From Glutamicibacter ardleyensis (GTDB taxonomy: Bacteria; Actinomycetota; Actinomycetes; Actinomycetales; Micrococcaceae), in the NCBI RefSeq assembly GCF_014644555.1, contig NZ_BMKX01000009.1, positions 1-49,260 on the forward strand: a DNA stretch of 49,260 nt. The letters are read 5' to 3'. Positions 16,900 to 25,244 of the stretch are shown here, one piece after another. The first letter of the stretch is position 1; each line of letters opens with the position of its first letter. The notes beneath the pieces were generated by a model. The model was given only the letters and a program-made list of their open reading frames with translations. It was not told the origin of the DNA and did no database searches. A program made the position numbers and the translations under genes.

Positions 16900-16971
16900 G
16901 CGTCAAAGCTAAAGAGCACTTAGGGGTTTTCTGAACCACGACAGTGATTCTCAAAATTCCAAACCTCCAAC

Positions 16972-17025
16972 AATCTCCCGCGCCAGGTGCCGACTCGCAG
17001 AGTTCAGCCTCTGCCGCGGGAGATT
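16972..17025 (+). repeat. Nested inverted repeats in the fliC-fliD gap
   Basis: A perfect 11-bp inverted repeat, AATCTCCCGCG (16972-16982) and CGCGGGAGATT (17015-17025), encloses a second perfect 6-bp hairpin, GCAGAG/CTCTGC (16997-17002 with 17009-17014). No T-tract follows, so it is not a standard intrinsic terminator. It lies 36 bp before the fliD start and could limit readthrough from fliC or protect mRNA ends. No sigma-28-type promoter was found for fliD. Confidence 0.65.
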
Positions 17026-17061
17026 CGCGGTATCAACACAAAATTAGGAAGCGGAGAAATC

Positions 17062-18384
17062 ATGGGACTTTCCCTTGATGGGCTGGCCAGTGGTCTGGAT
17101 ACGACCACACTGATCAAATCCCTCATGCAAATTGAGGCGATTCCTCAAACGCTTCTGAAAAATAAAGTCAGTGCCACCAAAACCATGGTCTCTGCATTGC
17201 AAGCGCTCAATACTAAAGTCGCGGATCTCGCTACAGCATCTACCAAGCTTGCCAAGCCTGAATCTCTGCAATTATTCAAGACCACAGGCAGCTCAGAGGG
17301 CCTGACCGTCACAACTTCCACTGGCGCTACTGCCGGGTCCCTCGACCTGCGCGTTGACAAGCTGGCGCAAAGCCAGCTGCAAGTTACCGACCCCATCACC
17401 GCATGGGATTCCGCAAGTTTGACCATCACCACCGGTGGCACGTCAACGGCAATTACAGCTAGCTCAAACTCGCTGGACGACATCATCACCGCGGTCAACG
17501 CGTCGGAAACCGGTGTCAAGGCCGTCAAGGTTTCCGCCGGCCTGGATGCCAACGGCGTTGCACAATACCGCGTGCAATTCTCCGCTACTGATTCTGGAGC
17601 AGAGAACTCATTTACGATTGATGGCTCAGCGGTTCCGATGACTCAGATTCGGGCCGCGCAGGACGCCGAGGCCACGCTCTGGGCGGGGACAACGGCCGAG
17701 CAGAAAATTACCTCGTCCAGCAATACGTTTACCGCGCTGCTGCCCGGTGTGGACGTCACCGTTTCCAAGACCTCGACCGAGCCTGAGACCGTCTCGGTTC
17801 AACGCGACGAGGAGGCTACCTCCAAAGTTGCTTCCGATTTAGTCGGATCATTGAATGATCTGTTCAAATTCATTGACGTCAATTCTTCTGTTACCTCGGG
17901 TACCGGTGGTGCCACCAGCGGCATGATCTTCACCGGAGACAGCACGGCCCGCTCCGTCAAGCAACGAGTCATGGATGCGGCGATCATGCCGATCGATGGG
18001 AAGTCCCCCTCCGAAATCGGAATTTCAATCACCAAGGACGGAAAGGTTGAATTCGACGCGGAGAAATTCTCCAAGGCACTGGCCGAAGACCCCGCCCGAG
18101 TCGAATCGACGCTGCAAACCATCTCCTCGCGCGTCTCAACGGTCGCCACCGATATGTCAGACAAATACGATGGCGTGATTACCTCGCGCATCAAGGGACA
18201 AGAATCCACACTGTCACGCTTGGACGATCAGATCATGGATTGGGACCTGCGATTGGATAAGCGCGAAGCGACGCTCAAACGTATCTACTCGGCTCTCGAA
18301 GTCCAGATGAGCAACATGAATGCCCAATCTTCATATCTTGCCTCGCAACTTGCCTCGCTCCCAACAACACAGAAGAAGTCATGA
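17062..18384 (+). CDS. fliD: Flagellar filament cap protein FliD
   Basis: The 440-residue FliD (HAP2) begins MGLSLDGLASGLDTTTLIKS, the typical N-terminus. The C-terminal region contains FDAEKFSKALAEDPARVES and a final helix rich in SYLASQLASL. FliD caps the filament and folds incoming flagellin. The ATG at 17062 has a GGAG site 5 bp upstream; the longer frame from 16987 would run through the inverted repeat and is not supported. It overlaps fliS by 4 bp. It probably depends on readthrough from the fliC promoter. Confidence 0.93.
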   Translation: MGLSLDGLASGLDTTTLIKSLMQIEAIPQTLLKNKVSATKTMVSALQALNTKVADLATASTKLAKPESLQLFKTTGSSEGLTVTTSTGATAGSLDLRVDKLAQSQLQVTDPITAWDSASLTITTGGTSTAITASSNSLDDIITAVNASETGVKAVKVSAGLDANGVAQYRVQFSATDSGAENSFTIDGSAVPMTQIRAAQDAEATLWAGTTAEQKITSSSNTFTALLPGVDVTVSKTSTEPETVSVQRDEEATSKVASDLVGSLNDLFKFIDVNSSVTSGTGGATSGMIFTGDSTARSVKQRVMDAAIMPIDGKSPSEIGISITKDGKVEFDAEKFSKALAEDPARVESTLQTISSRVSTVATDMSDKYDGVITSRIKGQESTLSRLDDQIMDWDLRLDKREATLKRIYSALEVQMSNMNAQSSYLASQLASLPTTQKKS

Positions 18385-18791
18385 TGAATCCCGCGTTGAA
18401 ACGTGCACAGCTCAATCGTGAAGCAATTCTCTCGGCAAGCCCCGCACGTCTGTTGACCATGCTCTATGACCGTCTACTGGTGGACCTGAACCGTGCCGAA
18501 TCCGCACAGCTCACTGGCGATTTTGCGGTTGCTTCGGAGAACCTGGTTCATGCACAGGCAATCATCGCCGAACTTGCGTCCAGCTTGAATACAGATGTCT
18601 GGTCCGGGGCGAAAGAGCTTCAAGGGATCTACACGTTCGTCACCCAACTGCTTATCGACGCGAATATCAAGCGCAACCCGGATCTCACGCGGCAGGCTAT
18701 CGTGCTGATGGCACCTCTGCGGCAGACCTGGCATGATGCTGCGGCCGCGCCAACAACTGCGTCCACCACCGGTGGCGAATTCCTTGCCTGA
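18381..18791 (+). CDS. fliS: Flagellin export chaperone FliS
   Basis: The 136-residue helical protein shows the FliS motif ASPARLLTMLYDRLLVDLNRA near its start and a following helix NLVHAQAIIAELASSLNT. FliS binds the C-terminus of flagellin and prevents early polymerisation. It is translationally coupled to fliD through an ATGA overlap and is followed by an overlapping small gene. Confidence 0.92.
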   Translation: MMNPALKRAQLNREAILSASPARLLTMLYDRLLVDLNRAESAQLTGDFAVASENLVHAQAIIAELASSLNTDVWSGAKELQGIYTFVTQLLIDANIKRNPDLTRQAIVLMAPLRQTWHDAAAAPTTASTTGGEFLA

Positions 18792-19113
18792 GTTGCCTGA
18801 CGCTTTGTCACAGGAAGAAGCTTGGGGGGCATTCTTGGATGGTCTTGCCACGGAGTTGAGCCAGCTTCGTGCAGCAGCGTCCCATGAAAGCCAATTACTG
18901 GATCTTTCCGCAGATCCATGGGCACCGCCGGCGAACCTCGGCGACATGCCGGTGGCGTTTGAAGCCCAAGCGAGAAAACTGCTCAACGACATCGCGCAGT
19001 TGCAGCCTGTTCTGGCCCAGCAGCGGGACGCAACGGCCAAACAGCTTCGACTCGTCGATGCGGTTCCCCGCGATGGGGCGGAGACCGCAATTTATTTGGA
19101 TTCCGCCGGATAG
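18772..19113 (+). CDS. Small helical protein in the FliT position of the flagellar operon
   Basis: A protein of about 113 residues with no recognised domain. It begins overlapping the end of fliS: GTG at 18772 is one option, TTG at 18784 another, and the frame is open to 18733. The sequence (EEAWGAFLDGLATELSQLRA and KLLNDIAQLQPVLAQQRDA) suggests two or three long helices, as expected for a type III export chaperone. In many bacteria fliT follows fliS, so this may be a divergent FliT-like chaperone. That is inference from position and helix content only. Confidence 0.6.
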   Translation: MANSLPELPDALSQEEAWGAFLDGLATELSQLRAAASHESQLLDLSADPWAPPANLGDMPVAFEAQARKLLNDIAQLQPVLAQQRDATAKQLRLVDAVPRDGAETAIYLDSAG

Positions 19114-19123
19114 CAAATTCAGC

Positions 19124-19150
19124 TAACGCAGCTGACAGATGTGCCGATTG
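19124..19150 (+). promoter_or_regulatory. Sigma-28-type promoter of the flgB operon
   Basis: TAAC (19124-19127), a 15-nt spacer and GCCGATTG (19143-19150) match the fliC promoter except at one -10 base. The predicted start is about 19157, directly before two CGGA-loop hairpins. This would place rod, MS-ring and export genes under FliA, unlike the enteric hierarchy. Confidence 0.72.
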
Positions 19151-19157
19151 TCTAGAT

Positions 19158-19198
19158 AGAGCACGGATTGCTCTTTTCCTTGATGCCCACGGATGGGC
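19158..19198 (+). promoter_or_regulatory. Two tandem CGGA-loop hairpins in the flgB leader
   Basis: The first hairpin is AGAGCA/TGCTCT (19158-19163 with 19169-19174) with loop CGGAT. The second is GCCCA/TGGGC (19185-19189 with 19194-19198) with loop CGGA. Both present GGA in the loop, as CsrA prefers, and the second shares the CCA-CGGA-TGG core with the fliC hairpin. They start at the predicted 5' end of the flgB transcript. Confidence 0.6.
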
Positions 19199-19228
19199 TA
19201 CAGCAAAAACATTATGGAGTCATTCCTC

Positions 19229-19570
19229 GTGTTCGAATCCGTCACCTCTTTGGCCATGAACAGTGCCTTGGATGGTTTGGCGTTGCGCCAGCGCGCCATC
19301 GCCAATAACATCGCCAACGTCAACACACCCGGATATCAGGCCCGCCGCGTGGAATTCGAGAATGCGCTCGCCAAGTCCGTGGCAGACGGCGGCGGACAAG
19401 TTGACGCCCAAACACAGAATTCCACAGCGCCCACGCGCCTAGACGGCTCAAACGTCAACCTCGATACGGAAACTCTGTCCAATATCGATACGGTGCTGCG
19501 CTATCAATTCGCCACCCAGTCAGCCTCGGGACCCTTCAACTCGATGCGCACAGCCTTGCGGAGCAACTAA
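19229..19570 (+). CDS. flgB: Flagellar basal-body rod protein FlgB
   Basis: The 113-residue rod protein has the axial-protein motif RQRAIANNIANVNTPGYQAR. I choose GTG at 19229 because it has GGAG 9 bp upstream and gives MFESVTSLA, matching the usual FlgB start. The ATG codons at 19193 and 19214 lack ribosome sites, and the first lies within a leader hairpin. FlgB forms the proximal rod with FlgC and FliE. It is the first gene of the long, tightly packed basal-body and export operon, and its stop overlaps the flgC start by one base. Confidence 0.92.
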   Translation: MFESVTSLAMNSALDGLALRQRAIANNIANVNTPGYQARRVEFENALAKSVADGGGQVDAQTQNSTAPTRLDGSNVNLDTETLSNIDTVLRYQFATQSASGPFNSMRTALRSN

Positions 19571-19962
19571 TGTTTGATGCAATTTCCATCGCGGGCAGCG
19601 GACTGAGCGTTCACCGCCAATGGCTTGACTCGGTCTCGGATAACCTCGCCAACGCCAACAACGTCACCTCCACCGATGAGAACGCCTTCCAAGCACGTTA
19701 CGTCGTAGCCCAAGCCGGAGAAGGCAATTCGGGTGTGCGTGCAACCGGCATTGAATTTGGCGACCCGGAAGGGCGGGTAGTCCACCAGCCGGATCACCCG
19801 TTAGCGGATGAGGAAGGCTATGTCCGCTACCCGGATATCGACATGTCCGAGCAAATGGGAAACCTGGTAATGGCTCAGCGCGGATACCAGGTGAATGCCG
19901 CGGTGGTTGACCGCGCCAAAGAAACTTATCAAGCTGCTTTGCAGATTGGACGTAACCAGTAA
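19570..19962 (+). CDS. flgC: Flagellar basal-body rod protein FlgC
   Basis: The 130-residue proximal rod protein has the N-terminal motif SVSDNLANANNVTSTDENAF and the C-terminal YPDIDMSEQMGNLVMAQRGY, both characteristic of FlgC. It overlaps flgB and fliE by one base each, a spacing that implies translational coupling. With FlgB and FliE it connects the MS ring to the rod. Confidence 0.94.
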   Translation: MFDAISIAGSGLSVHRQWLDSVSDNLANANNVTSTDENAFQARYVVAQAGEGNSGVRATGIEFGDPEGRVVHQPDHPLADEEGYVRYPDIDMSEQMGNLVMAQRGYQVNAAVVDRAKETYQAALQIGRNQ

Positions 19963-20270
19963 TGGCCTTTGAAATCTCCGGGATCTCCGGTGTAAGCCCT
20001 ACCCAAGCTACCGGCTACCTGAAGCCTTCGGAATCGGTTGGCACCGACGGCTCGGTATTCGCCGAGAAACTTGGCGGAGCGGTCAATGAGGTCCAGAGCC
20101 TGCAGGGAACCTCCAATGACCTCGCCATCAAGGCAGTGACTGGAGAACTGACCGACATCCACGAGGCAACTCTGGCCTCCACGCGTGCCTCGGTGGCGCT
20201 GGAAATGGCAGCCACCTTCCGTAACCGCGGCGTGGAAGCCTTCAACGAGATCATGAGGATGCAGGCCTAG
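19962..20270 (+). CDS. fliE: Flagellar hook-basal body protein FliE
   Basis: The 102-residue protein has the FliE C-terminal pattern EATLASTRASVALEMAATFR followed by a helix ending EIMRMQA. FliE is the adaptor between the MS ring and the rod. It sits between flgC and fliF with one-base overlaps, the usual order flgB-flgC-fliE-fliF-fliG. Confidence 0.93.
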   Translation: MAFEISGISGVSPTQATGYLKPSESVGTDGSVFAEKLGGAVNEVQSLQGTSNDLAIKAVTGELTDIHEATLASTRASVALEMAATFRNRGVEAFNEIMRMQA

Positions 20271-21865
20271 TGGCATCACTTCCCACCCCGCTGGCAAATG
20301 CCATGTCCGCGATCCGCGGCTTTACCCTTGCCCAGAAGACCATTGCAATTATCGGCATAGCCGTACTGGCTTTGGGAACCATGGCATTGGTGACCTTCAT
20401 GAACCAGCCTAAAATGACTCCATTGTTCTCGGGTGTTTCGGCGACTGATGCCTCTGCCATTGTTGAGCAGTTGAAATCTGATTCGATTCCCTATGAACTC
20501 ACCGGCGGGGGAGGGACCATTCTGGTACCCGAAGCCAACGTCTATGATTCACGGCTCAAAGCTGCCGCGGCAGGATTGCCGGGCGCCTCAACCAGTGGAT
20601 ATTCGTTGCTGGACGATATGGGAGTGACCTCCAGTGAATTCCAACAGTCGGTCACGTACAAGCGGGCTTTGGAAGGAGAACTGGCCTCCACGATTCAGGG
20701 AATGGATGGCATTGTTGCGGCCTCGGTGAAGCTCGCCATTCCGGAAGATACCGTGTTCGTTGATTCAAAAACCGAGCCTACCGCGTCAATCTTCGTGGAA
20801 ACCCAGCCGAATGTCTCACTTGACCCCGCCCAGGTCAAAGCCATTGTCCATCTGACTTCTGCAGCCGTGGATGGATTATCTGCCGATAATATCTCCGTGG
20901 TTGATTCCACCGGAAAGCTGCTCTCCGCTGCCGGTGTGGGCTTGAACGGCGGAACAGACAAGCAAGCAACCGACTATGAAACCCGAGTTGCAGGCGTTGT
21001 CCAGTCAATGCTTGACCGCGTGGTGGGTCCGGGAAATGCCACGGTAGCGGTAGCCGCTGACGTCGGCCTGGAATCGGCTAACCGCGTCGAGGAGTCCTTC
21101 ACCAATCCAGACGGCAACCCGGTGCTGACCGAATCCAGCAAGGAAGAGGAATACGAAGGCAGTGGGGCCGGTGCTGGTGCAGGCGTTCTAGGTTCCAACG
21201 AGGAAGGCGCCGATAACGCCCGCGAAGGCACCTTCTCCTCCAGCGACACCAACAAGACCAATGCAATCAACAAGGTCACAGAGACTCGCGAAATTCCTGC
21301 TGGAATTCTGAATCGCCAAAGCGTCTCGGTGGCCATTGACCAGGCCGCCGCAGGTGGCTTGGATATTGACGAGGTTACAGCTCTGGTCAGCGCCGCAGCG
21401 GGCATTGAAACCACCCGGAACGACACAGTGAATGTTTCAGTGGTTCCGTTCAATACCGATGCTGCAGCCGAAGCCCAAGCCGCACTGACTGAAGCCAACG
21501 ATGCGGCGGCAGCCGCCCGCCAGGCGGATTTGATGCGCAACCTGATGATCGCCGGTGTCATTGCCTTGGCTCTGATTCTTTTCACCGGCTATGCAGTCTA
21601 CGCGCGGCGTCATAAGCAGAAACGCGAATTGGTGAACCTGGGCGAATTGCGGGAGATGACTCCTATTGAGCCCGTCGCCGCGGCGCCCTTGATGCATTCG
21701 GATACCGTGGCGCTCGCCCAGGTGCCGGCATTGGCTCAATCGATGCCAGCCGTGGAACAGTCCAGAACCGCCAAGCGGGAGGAACTCTCCGCCTTGGCTG
21801 CCAGCGAGCCAGCCAAGATGGCGGACTATTTGCGTACCGTGATGGATGAGAAGGAAAACGCATGA
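20270..21865 (+). CDS. fliF: Flagellar MS-ring protein FliF
   Basis: The 531-residue MS-ring protein has one membrane segment near residues 22-42 and a second near 424-444. Between them lie the ring-building domains (MTPLFSGVSATDASAIVEQL and GVTSSEFQQSVTYKRALEGE). The short cytoplasmic tail after the second span ends in a helix (ALAASEPAKMADYLRTVM) that would bind FliG. The GTG start overlaps the fliE stop by one base. It overlaps fliG by 4 bp. Confidence 0.94.
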   Translation: MASLPTPLANAMSAIRGFTLAQKTIAIIGIAVLALGTMALVTFMNQPKMTPLFSGVSATDASAIVEQLKSDSIPYELTGGGGTILVPEANVYDSRLKAAAAGLPGASTSGYSLLDDMGVTSSEFQQSVTYKRALEGELASTIQGMDGIVAASVKLAIPEDTVFVDSKTEPTASIFVETQPNVSLDPAQVKAIVHLTSAAVDGLSADNISVVDSTGKLLSAAGVGLNGGTDKQATDYETRVAGVVQSMLDRVVGPGNATVAVAADVGLESANRVEESFTNPDGNPVLTESSKEEEYEGSGAGAGAGVLGSNEEGADNAREGTFSSSDTNKTNAINKVTETREIPAGILNRQSVSVAIDQAAAGGLDIDEVTALVSAAAGIETTRNDTVNVSVVPFNTDAAAEAQAALTEANDAAAAARQADLMRNLMIAGVIALALILFTGYAVYARRHKQKRELVNLGELREMTPIEPVAAAPLMHSDTVALAQVPALAQSMPAVEQSRTAKREELSALAASEPAKMADYLRTVMDEKENA

Positions 21866-22887
21866 GTTCACCTGACACTCCCGGTACCGAACTGAGCGGG
21901 GTCCAGAAAGTTGCGGTGGTCCTCATGCAGCTCGACCCGGAATCTGCCGCCGAAGTTCTGCGTCAATTCACGGAATTCGAAGCTGACGAGATTACCGCTG
22001 AAATCGTCAAAATGCGTCGCGTCGATAGCCACGTCGTTGATGCCACTATCGACGAAATTCATCATCTCGCAAGTTCTGGCAGCACCGGAACACGTGGTGG
22101 GCGCGAGGTGGCCGCAGGTTTGCTGGAACTGACCTACGGGGCAGAAAAGGCCACGACAGTGATGGGCAGAGTCAACTCGACCATGGCAGGCCGGACCTTC
22201 GAGTTCCTTGACGGCACCGACCCAGCGCACATTGGTTCACTGCTGGACGGGGAACTGCCGCAGACCATCGCACTGGTGCTTGGCCACCTGGCGCCGGAAA
22301 CGGCTTCTGCCGTGCTCGCAGGATTAAATCCGCAGCTGCGCAACGATACGGCCACCGCCCTGGCTACCATCGGCACGCCGGTACCCGAGGCCGTGCGTGT
22401 GGTCTCCGAAGAGCTGAAAAAACGCACGGGTACCGTCATTACCGCTCAAGAACCGGTGGAGCAGGTCGGCGGAATCCGCTCGTTGGTCGACATCCTGAAT
22501 CACTCGGATGTGGCAATGGAAAAAGACCTGCTCAATTCCATGGATTCACGGGATCCAAAATTAGCAGAATTACTGCGTTCCCAGCTTCTGTCCTTCAGCG
22601 ACCTCGTTAAATTCGAACGCCGCGATGTCCAGCGGGTCTTGCGCGGAGTGGAAGCGGCCACCTTGGCCTACGCCTTGCGCGGGGCCGAACCAGAACTTGA
22701 AGAACTGATCCGCGCCAATATTTCGGATAGAACCGCCGAGATCATGGACGCAGAAGTTGCCACCATGGGCAGGGTGCGTTTGTCGCAGGTGGAGGAAGCG
22801 CGCGCCAGCGTGGTCCAGTCGATCCGCGTACTTGAAGCCAACGGCGAGATCACCATCAAGCGCGGAGATGAGGATGACTATGTCTGA
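21862..22887 (+). CDS. fliG: Flagellar motor switch protein FliG
   Basis: The 341-residue rotor protein has all three FliG domains. The N-terminal FliF-binding part includes GVQKVAVVLMQLDPESAAEV. The middle domain contains the ELPQTIALVLGHL stretch, a variant of the usual EHPQTIA. The C-terminal torque helix includes SFSDLVKFERRDVQRVLRGV with its charged residues. It transmits stator force to the MS ring and contacts FliM. It overlaps fliF and fliH. Confidence 0.94.
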   Translation: MSSPDTPGTELSGVQKVAVVLMQLDPESAAEVLRQFTEFEADEITAEIVKMRRVDSHVVDATIDEIHHLASSGSTGTRGGREVAAGLLELTYGAEKATTVMGRVNSTMAGRTFEFLDGTDPAHIGSLLDGELPQTIALVLGHLAPETASAVLAGLNPQLRNDTATALATIGTPVPEAVRVVSEELKKRTGTVITAQEPVEQVGGIRSLVDILNHSDVAMEKDLLNSMDSRDPKLAELLRSQLLSFSDLVKFERRDVQRVLRGVEAATLAYALRGAEPELEELIRANISDRTAEIMDAEVATMGRVRLSQVEEARASVVQSIRVLEANGEITIKRGDEDDYV

Positions 22888-23503
22888 TGACAGTGCGTCA
22901 TTCAGCTACGCAACCTTTGGTGAAGTTGCGCCCGAGGATTCAGGCCATCTAGAAGGGGCCGCCGAAAGTTTCCAGGCCCGTGGTTACGCCATTGGCTATG
23001 CCCAGGGTATCCGTGCCGCGGAGTCACAGGCCCGGGAGCAGCGTGAACGTATTGCGCAGGTGGTCAAAGATGCTGAGTCTGCACGGGATGGCCAGCATCA
23101 AGCTGCGTTGCAGGCGTTGACGGCGGCGTTGAAGGCCGTGGAATCAGTCACCGCCCCAACCATCGAAGCAGCGAGCAATATTCTGATTGAATCGGCACTG
23201 CAGCTGACCGAACACATTCTCGGAAAATCTCTGGAAGACTCAGCATTCGCTGCGCGTGCCGCCCTCGAACGAGCCCTGGCGGGGCGCGAAATAGGTAATC
23301 CGGTGCGCGCGATCCGCATGAATGCTGCGGACTTGATGGACCTGGGACTATCGGTGGCACCGGAAACTGGCATCCCCTTGGTAGCTGACCCTACGCTGGA
23401 GCGCGGAGACGCGCTCGCCGAATGCGAACGTGGCTTTGTAGACGCACGCATATCCAGCGCCTTGCGTCGAGCAAGCGATGCGCTCAGGAGCCAAAGCCGA
23501 TGA
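22880..23503 (+). CDS. fliH: Flagellar export ATPase regulator FliH
   Basis: The protein of about 207 residues has a glycine-containing helix (ARGYAIGYAQGIRAAESQAR), a coiled-coil middle and a C-terminal domain ending near ADPTLERGDALAECERGFVD, as in FliH. It binds FliI and tunes its ATPase. Start codons at 22868, 22874 and 22880 are all possible; 22880 has AGGA 5 bp upstream. It overlaps the fliG end by 8 bp and the fliI start by 4 bp. Confidence 0.87.
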   Translation: MSDDSASFSYATFGEVAPEDSGHLEGAAESFQARGYAIGYAQGIRAAESQAREQRERIAQVVKDAESARDGQHQAALQALTAALKAVESVTAPTIEAASNILIESALQLTEHILGKSLEDSAFAARAALERALAGREIGNPVRAIRMNAADLMDLGLSVAPETGIPLVADPTLERGDALAECERGFVDARISSALRRASDALRSQSR

Positions 23504-24819
23504 GACTGGACACCACCTCCTGGCCTGAACTGCACAACGCGCTGCGTGCGGCTCGGCCGGTACCGATGGGGGAAGTCAGCGCCGTAGCAGGTCTCGGACT
23601 GCAGGTCAGCGGCCTGCAAGTACCTGTCGGAACAGTCTTGGAAATCGGAACGGGACAGCTGCGCGCAGAAGTAGTCGCCGCGCACAAGGACCTCCTGCAT
23701 TGCATGCCGCTAGGCGAGCTGCGCGACATCACCGTGGGCGACTTCGCCCATATCGGCGGGAGGGAAACCATGGTCCCGGTGGGTTCGGGGTTGCTTGGAC
23801 GTGTCCTTGACGGATTAGGGCAGCCCATTGACGGCAAAGGTCCATTGGGGACGCACAGCCTGGTGGCTTTGGAGAACCAGGCGCCAGCGGCCCTGGAACG
23901 CAGCAGGATTACCGAGCCCCTGCAGCTGGGCGTGCGGGTGATGGATACGCTCACCACCGTAGGTGCAGGTCAGCGTCTTGGCCTGTTTGCCGGTTCCGGA
24001 GTGGGCAAGTCTTCGCTGCTGTCCATGATTGCGCGCGGCACCTCAGCGGAGGTCAACGTCATTGCATTAGTCGGTGAACGCGGACGTGAGGTCCGAGAAT
24101 TCTTGGAAGAAGATCTTGGTGCAGAAGGGCTGGCACGTTCCATCGTGGTCGTGTCCACCGCGGATGAACCAGCACGGATGCGACTACGCGCGGCGTTCGT
24201 AGCCACTCGAATCGCCGAAGAACTGCGCGATACCGGTTCGCAGGTTTTGCTGATGATGGATTCACTGACCCGCGTGGCCATGGCGCAGCGCGAGATCGGT
24301 TTGTCCGCTGGCGAACCGCCGGCAACACGCGGTTACCCGCCCTCCACTTTCTCTGTTCTGGCCAAGCTCTTGGAACGTGCAGGAAGCGGAGCCCGCGGAG
24401 CGACCACCGGAATCTATACGGTGTTGGTAGACGGGGATGACCACAACGAACCTATTGCCGATGCGGCCAGATCACTGTTGGACGGACACATTGTGCTGGA
24501 CCGAAAGTTGGCGGTCTCTGGCCACTTCCCCTCCATCGACGCGTTGGCGTCCGTCTCGCGTGTGGCGTCCCGGGTCACCAATCCGGAACAAGGACGCAGT
24601 GCCCGGTTATTGCGGCAGGTACTGGCAGCACGCCGTGGTGTTCAAGATCTGCTGGATGTTGGTGCCTACCAGCAAGGCAGCAACCGACTTGCAGATGCCG
24701 CGGTGGCACATGAAGCCGCGATCAACACCTTCTTGCAGCAACGGCTTGAAGAGCCTGTTGCTGCAGTCGATTCTTGGAACCAATTGAACTCACTGCTACG
24801 CACCATGGGGGTGGCTTGA
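23500..24819 (+). CDS. fliI: Flagellum-specific ATP synthase FliI
   Basis: The 439-residue export ATPase is related to F-type beta subunits. Walker A is GLFAGSGVGKSS (residues 161-172), Walker B is QVLLMMDSLTR, and the family signature PPATRGYPPSTFSVL follows. The ATG at 23500 overlaps the fliH stop as ATGA and has AGGAG 9 bp upstream; an earlier in-frame ATG inside fliH is not supported. It powers unfolding and delivery of export substrates with FliH and FliJ. Confidence 0.95.
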   Translation: MRLDTTSWPELHNALRAARPVPMGEVSAVAGLGLQVSGLQVPVGTVLEIGTGQLRAEVVAAHKDLLHCMPLGELRDITVGDFAHIGGRETMVPVGSGLLGRVLDGLGQPIDGKGPLGTHSLVALENQAPAALERSRITEPLQLGVRVMDTLTTVGAGQRLGLFAGSGVGKSSLLSMIARGTSAEVNVIALVGERGREVREFLEEDLGAEGLARSIVVVSTADEPARMRLRAAFVATRIAEELRDTGSQVLLMMDSLTRVAMAQREIGLSAGEPPATRGYPPSTFSVLAKLLERAGSGARGATTGIYTVLVDGDDHNEPIADAARSLLDGHIVLDRKLAVSGHFPSIDALASVSRVASRVTNPEQGRSARLLRQVLAARRGVQDLLDVGAYQQGSNRLADAAVAHEAAINTFLQQRLEEPVAAVDSWNQLNSLLRTMGVA

Positions 24820-25244
24820 TGCCTAGGAATTTCAGCTTGTCTGGCTTGTTGCGGCTTCGCCGGCTGCAAGAGACCAAAGCAGCGGGAGAACTGTCCAACG
24901 CCAACCGACAGGTGCAACGCCGCCGCAGCGAACATGAAGCCATGCGCCAAGAACTGGCAGGCGGTGAAAGCTATCCGGTAGACAGCGACACCCTGCTGGC
25001 TCTGATGGCTTCGCGCGCCGCCACCCGTGCGGGACTGCGCGACATGGAAGCAATGCTCTCGGCCGAGCAAGCCGAAGCGTTGTCGGCTACCCAGGCGCAT
25101 CAAGCTGCGCGCGCCGAGGTAAAAGCACTGGAAAAGCTGGAGCACCGCCACGTGACGGAACTGCGTGCTGAGGATCTGGCCCGAGAACAGCTGATACTTG
25201 ACGATTTGACCAGCACTGCAAACAAGGAAGGAAGCCGCACATGA
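24819..25244 (+). CDS. fliJ: Flagellar export protein FliJ
   Basis: The 141-residue protein is almost entirely heptad-rich coiled coil (LLRLRRLQETKAAGELSNAN and EHRHVTELRAEDLAREQL), as in FliJ. It begins at the ATG that shares the last base of the fliI stop (TGATG). FliJ forms the central stalk of the FliI ring and escorts export chaperones. Assignment rests on coiled-coil character, size and position. Confidence 0.85.
   Translation: MPRNFSLSGLLRLRRLQETKAAGELSNANRQVQRRRSEHEAMRQELAGGESYPVDSDTLLALMASRAATRAGLRDMEAMLSAEQAEALSATQAHQAARAEVKALEKLEHRHVTELRAEDLAREQLILDDLTSTANKEGSRT

Noticed and set aside
16900-16940. Terminator directly after fliC (CTAA/TTAG followed by GGGGTTTT)
   Set aside because: The stem is only 4 bp, too weak to support.
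16988-16996. GCCGACTC before fliD as a sigma-28 -10 box
   Set aside because: The sequence 15 nt upstream is ACAA, and the site lies inside the inverted repeat.
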